Shown in pieces: positions 61,205 to 64,000 of a DNA stretch of 64,000 nt. The stretch lies in the NCBI RefSeq assembly GCF_026339955.1, contig NZ_JAPEPW010000004.1:372001-436000 (forward strand). The letters run 5' to 3'. Source of the DNA: Streptomyces sp. NBC_01549. GTDB taxonomy: Bacteria; Actinomycetota; Actinomycetes; Streptomycetales; Streptomycetaceae. Positions within the stretch are counted from its first letter, which is position 1; each line of letters begins with the position of its first letter. The notes below the pieces were generated by a model that saw nothing but the letters and a program-made list of their open reading frames with translations, ran no database searches and was not told the DNA's origin. The position numbers were made by a program, and so were the translations under genes.

Positions 61205-61380
61205 GTGGGGGTCCGAAGGGCAGCGAAAGGCGTTGGCGACTTCCTGATCGAGATGGTGGGAGAAGCCGTCGCCGAGGTGATCCTCAGCCTCCTCGCCTGC
61301 GCCCTGCTCGGCTGCCTGGCTCTGATCGCCCACCTGAGCTGGTCCTTCAGCCCACGCTTCACCATCGCGGGGGCGGGGCT
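61205..61380 (+). pseudogene. Small membrane protein interrupted by an IS
   Basis: From GTG 61205 the frame encodes GVRRAAKGVGDFLIEMVGEA, VAEVILSLLACALLGCLALI and HLSWSFSPRFTIAGAGLL, one clear membrane helix. It runs into the left inverted repeat of the IS element at 61381; a continuation after 63056 was not identified with confidence. Confidence 0.4.
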
Positions 61381-61528
61381 GCTCAGAAGCTGTTGTCTTT
61401 TCGATCTTGAGAGATGCGCTTCGAACGGGAGTCTCGATCGGGTGATTGCGGTCGGCGCCGGGCATGAGAGCAGGGCCTCTTGGTAGCTCAGAGGGTGTCT
61501 ATGCCAACGAGCGATCCAGGAGGCCCTG

Positions 61529-62446
61529 TTGTCGCAGTTCTACGCGACCGCCGAGACGGAGTCCACCCCGGTCACCCTCGCGTGTGACTGTCTGGCTCAC
61601 CGGTTCGGAAACGCCACCGACAACGGGATGCGCGAGCGCCGTTACCCGACCGACATGACCGACGGGGAGTGGGCCAAGGTCCGGCCGCTGCTGCCGGTGC
61701 CGGGCTGGATGCGCGGTCGCGGCGGGCAGCCGGAGGCGTACTGCCACCGGGCGATATTGGACGCGATCCGCTACCTCGTTGACAACGGAATCAAGTGGCG
61801 CGCCATGCCGGTGGACTTCCCGCCGTGGGACCGGGTGTACGCGTTCTTCCGCCGCTGGCGCGACCATGACCTGGTCAGGGAGTTCCACGACCGGCTGCGT
61901 GAGCGGGTCCGCGGGATGCTGGGCAAGGACACAGAGCCCACGGCCGGTGTGATCGACTCACAGTCGGTCAAGGCGGACGCCGTGGTGGGCTCAGACAGCC
62001 GCGGCTACGACGGCGGCAAACAGATCAACGGGCGCAAGCGGCATGTCGTGGTCGACACCCTCGGCCTGCTGCTGGGCGTGATGGTCACCGCTGCGGATGT
62101 CGGCGACCGTTCGGCCGCGCAGGTCCTGCTCGCCCGGGTGGCCAACGCGCACCACCGCCTCGCCCTCGTCTGGGCTGACGGCGGCTATACCGGCAGCCTC
62201 GTCGAGCACTGCCTGGCCGCGTTCGCGCTGGTGCTGGCGATCGTCAAGCGCAGCGACGACGTCAAGGGGTTCGTAGTCCTGCCCAAACGATGGATCGTCG
62301 AGCGTCTCTTCGCCCACCTGATGCGCAGCCGCCGCCTGGCACGCGACTACGAGCGGCGCACCGCCAGTGCCGAGGCGATGATCCTGTGGTCGATGACCAT
62401 GGTCATGAGCCGCCGTCTGGCTGGGCCACACCGCGGGCGGGCGTGA
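61529..62446 (+). CDS. IS5-family transposase
   Basis: A 305-residue DDE transposase starting at TTG 61529. The N-terminal DUF4096-type domain reads RRYPTDMTDGEWAKVRPLLP and GIKWRAMPVDFPPWDRVYAF. The catalytic Asp lies in AGVIDSQSVKADAVVGSDSR, the second Asp in ALVWADGGYTGSLVEHCLAA, and the Glu in RWIVERLFAHLMRSRRLARD. All three acids are present and no frameshift is seen, so it could be active. A truncated relative is at 16277-16560. Its last 44 bp are overlapped by the convergent accessory gene. Confidence 0.9.
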   Translation: MSQFYATAETESTPVTLACDCLAHRFGNATDNGMRERRYPTDMTDGEWAKVRPLLPVPGWMRGRGGQPEAYCHRAILDAIRYLVDNGIKWRAMPVDFPPWDRVYAFFRRWRDHDLVREFHDRLRERVRGMLGKDTEPTAGVIDSQSVKADAVVGSDSRGYDGGKQINGRKRHVVVDTLGLLLGVMVTAADVGDRSAAQVLLARVANAHHRLALVWADGGYTGSLVEHCLAAFALVLAIVKRSDDVKGFVVLPKRWIVERLFAHLMRSRRLARDYERRTASAEAMILWSMTMVMSRRLAGPHRGRA

Positions 62447-62939
62447 ACCGGCCCGGCGCCGGTTCAGCCAGCCAGCCACGCGCGACCAGACGTTTCGCCT
62501 TCGACCGCAGTGCCTCCACCCGTGCCGGCACCACGTCCATGCCGAACGCTGCGGCCATCTCCTGGCAGGTTACCGGCCCCTGCCCGAGCCGGACCCGGTC
62601 CGCCCCCAACTGCAGGATGCGCTGGTAGTCCACCGACAGTGCCGGCCAGGCCAGCCCCTCTCGCCATACCGGCACCTGCGACTTCGGCTTCGCCGCATCC
62701 CGGGGCGCCGACTGCGCGTCTGCATCCCTCGGATCCTCGGTGACCTCCGTGTCGGCGGTGCTGCCGCCGTCTGCAGCCAGCACCGTGTCGACCCGCTTGC
62801 GGGCGATCGCCCACTCCTGCCATTCCTGCTCGGCCGCGGCCAGTTCGGCCTGGATGCGGTCGGCCTCCTCCCGCAGCCCGTCGACTCGACGGCGAGCGGC
62901 GAGTTCGTGCTGTTCCAGCAGTCCGACGACTGACGGCAT
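62403..62939 (-). CDS. IS-borne accessory protein, coiled coil plus wHTH
   Basis: A 178-residue protein starting at ATG 62939 with GGGAGG seven bases upstream. Residues 1-60 form a coiled coil (SVVGLLEQHELAARRRVDGL, REEADRIQAELAAAEQEWQE); an acidic linker of about 45 residues follows; residues about 105-170 are a winged helix (VDYQRILQLGADRVRLGQGP, TCQEMAAAFGMDVVPARVEA, KAKRLVARGWLAEPAPGRFT). It lies inside the inverted repeats of the IS. I recall similar proteins accompanying Streptomyces transposases, but their role is, to my knowledge, not established; end-binding, regulation of transposition or target choice are possible. Confidence 0.7.
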   Translation of the reverse strand: MPSVVGLLEQHELAARRRVDGLREEADRIQAELAAAEQEWQEWAIARKRVDTVLAADGGSTADTEVTEDPRDADAQSAPRDAAKPKSQVPVWREGLAWPALSVDYQRILQLGADRVRLGQGPVTCQEMAAAFGMDVVPARVEALRSKAKRLVARGWLAEPAPGRFTPARGVAQPDGGS

Positions 62940-63098
62940 TCGCGACCTCCCGGGGAGCGATGACTCGACAGGCCACAACTCCCACGGAACCACCACTCAT
63001 ACGCCCGACCAGCGCAAACGCGGCGATCACATCCGGAAAGACAACAGCTTCTCAGCTTCTTCCTCGCCCACGGTGCCTGGCAGACCTTCCGCACTCCC

Positions 63099-63209
63099 AT
63101 GAAGGGTCGCCGTCGGGGCCTCGCCGCCCTGACCGCTGTCGGCTTCACTGTGGCCGCCATGACGGCCCTCTTCCTGCTGCTCTACGCCACAGGCTGCGAC
63201 TGTCTGTGA
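63099..63209 (+). CDS. Possible 36-residue membrane microprotein
   Basis: ATG 63099 to TGA 63209 encodes a short basic N-terminus (MKGRRRGLAA) followed by one hydrophobic segment (FTVAAMTALFLLLYA) and CDC near the end. It lies 43 bp after the right end of the IS. No clear ribosome binding site is present, so expression is doubtful. Confidence 0.3.
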   Translation: MKGRRRGLAALTAVGFTVAAMTALFLLLYATGCDCL

Positions 63210-63214
63210 GGCCG

Positions 63215-63369
63215 TTTGGCTCCATGCGCTCAGCCAAGGCGCGGACCTGCGAGAAAAGGCCCACACCGTCCACCTCGCCATCGGCGACGCCATGGGCCTC
63301 ACACCCCAGCAGCACACCACAGCCAAAGAGCTGCTCCGCCTGCTCACTGAGAATGCCAACCACAGCTGA
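63215..63369 (+). pseudogene. C-terminal fragment of an unidentified protein
   Basis: The frame reads ALSQGADLREKAHTVHLAIG, DAMGLTPQQHTTAKELLRLL and TENANHS, then a stop at 63369. It looks like a helical regulator tail (MarR-like), without a start. Confidence 0.35.
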
Positions 63370-63384
63370 TTCGGACAGCCAATC

Positions 63385-63417
63385 GGGGTCTCTCAGGAAT
63401 CATTCCTGAGAGACCCC
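63385..63417. terminator. Strong palindromic terminator
   Basis: GGGGTCTCTCAGGAAT (63385-63400) and ATTCCTGAGAGACCCC (63402-63417) are perfect complements around a single C, effectively a 15-bp stem. It follows the fragment ending at 63369 by 15 bp. Confidence 0.75.
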
Positions 63418-63511
63418 CCGTGTGGTGCTGAGCCTCCCGGATGCGGATCGGTAATCGAGGCTCGTGCATGGTTGGCGGTGAGGCGTCGAGGAGTTCGCTT
63501 GGGCTCCGGGT

Positions 63512-64000
63512 TCACATCTGCTGAGCCGATGTCAGGTCCGCGTTCTGCTGATGGGACAGCAGGTCGGCAATGGCCTGCACTGTATGGCTCATATGGTTGC
63601 GGCGGCCAAGGTGGCGGGCCAGGGCTCGCCCGTGCTTGAGATGCGCGATGGCGTGCTCGACGCGGTTACGGCGTGCGGAATGTGCCTTGCGCTGTCGCTC
63701 GTATATTTACTCGTACCAGGCAGGGGCGTTCTTCTTGAACTTGCGGTGCGGCGGTGTCACGACGCGTCCGCCGGTCTGTACGCCCAGCCCCTGGTAGCCG
63801 GCATCGGCGAGGATCTCGACCGCGGGCCCGCCGGCCAGGAGCCTGACCAGCCCCGACTGGCGTGCGTGGGTGATATCCGCGCAGCGTGCGGGCTGGGCCG
63901 GGCTGCACCACAGCACGCGTCCTTCGCCGTCCGTGACCACCACGGATTTGACGGCGTTCTGCTTGTTCTTGCCGGAGATGAACTTGTCCCCGTCGTTGCG
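63512..64000 (-). pseudogene. IS5-family transposase, 3' part with nonsense codon, runs off the window
   Basis: The minus-strand frame entering from the right edge encodes DKFISGKNKQNAVKSVVVTD, then VEILADAGYQGLGVQTGGRV with the second catalytic Asp, KFKKNAPAWYE and a TAA at 63707-63709. In the same frame after the stop, YERQRKAHSARRNRVEHAIA (catalytic Glu) and HLKHGRALARHLGRRNHMSH continue to a final stop at 63512. One substitution (the family has Glu at the stop position) inactivates an otherwise normal gene. It resembles the 20170-21099 transposase group. Confidence 0.8.

Larger units (their letters stand above)
61381..63056. mobile_element. IS5-family element with accessory gene, 1.68 kb
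   Basis: Bounded by 23-bp inverted repeats with two mismatches: left 61381-61403 and right 63034-63056, sharing AGAAGCTGTTGTCTTT. Inside are a complete-looking IS5-type transposase (plus strand) and a convergent coiled-coil/wHTH gene (minus strand) whose stop overlaps the transposase 3' end by 44 bp. No second pair of ends was found around the transposase alone, so both genes appear to belong to one element. A target duplication could not be confirmed. Confidence 0.7.

Overview
The window is high-GC actinobacterial DNA. Codon use, Shine-Dalgarno spacing, and the protein families and insertion sequences present all fit Streptomyces. The dense mixture of intact genes, gene fragments and truncated insertion sequences suggests a chromosome arm or another accessory region rather than the conserved core; this placement is inference.

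Left block (about 0.36-15.1 kb): a stress/dormancy-type cluster. It holds a metal P-type ATPase with a C-terminal hemerythrin domain, a stand-alone cyclic-nucleotide-binding-like protein, two CBS-BON proteins, an Rv1733c-like membrane protein, a DUF1918 protein, two double-domain universal stress proteins (plus a decayed third), TrkA-type potassium regulators (one frameshifted), and a minus-strand operon for a group-3b-like bidirectional [NiFe] hydrogenase (beta, gamma, small, large, maturation protease). Homologues of several of these are members of the mycobacterial DosR dormancy regulon, and a G/C palindrome recurs upstream of three of the transcription units.

IS-rich belt (about 15.3-34.1 kb): remnants of IS5, ISAs1, IS630 and Tn3-type transposases, an integrase and a replication-relaxation protein surround a few apparently intact genes: a GMC oxidoreductase, an AraC regulator split by an IS5-family element, a DUF1963 protein, a TetR regulator with three repeated operator-like palindromes facing a secreted tandem-repeat protein, a DUF4232 lipoprotein, and an HflX N-domain protein lying between IS-like inverted repeats. 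A 165-bp MITE sits on one stop codon.

Redox cluster (about 34.8-41.3 kb): an NmrA-like SDR, a zinc alcohol dehydrogenase, an aldo/keto reductase and a 14-TM-type MFS exporter on the minus strand diverge from an XRE/MmyB-type regulator and a second aldo/keto reductase.

Secreted and lipid/cell-surface genes (about 43-54.3 kb): a beta-helix protein with a duplicated C-terminal-type module, one copy inserted within the helix, followed by a secreted SGNH hydrolase; then a PLP-dependent deaminase/desulfhydrase, a PlsC acyltransferase, a Tat-exported epoxide hydrolase, a tiny secreted cysteine-containing peptide between two copies of an IS630 end, and a BI-1/YccA membrane protein.

Right block (about 54.7-64 kb): a TetR repressor, a zinc alcohol dehydrogenase and a WrbA-type quinone reductase form a probable quinone/aldehyde stress regulon, because the last two share an 11-bp operator-like core. 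There are also a coiled-coil wHTH protein, a MarR regulator, a muconolactone-isomerase-like protein and several remnants. A complete-looking 1.68-kb IS5-family element carries a convergent accessory gene inside 23-bp inverted repeats. The window ends in a transposase gene with a nonsense codon.

No tRNA, rRNA or CRISPR array was seen. Functions rest on motif recognition by eye; no database search was possible.
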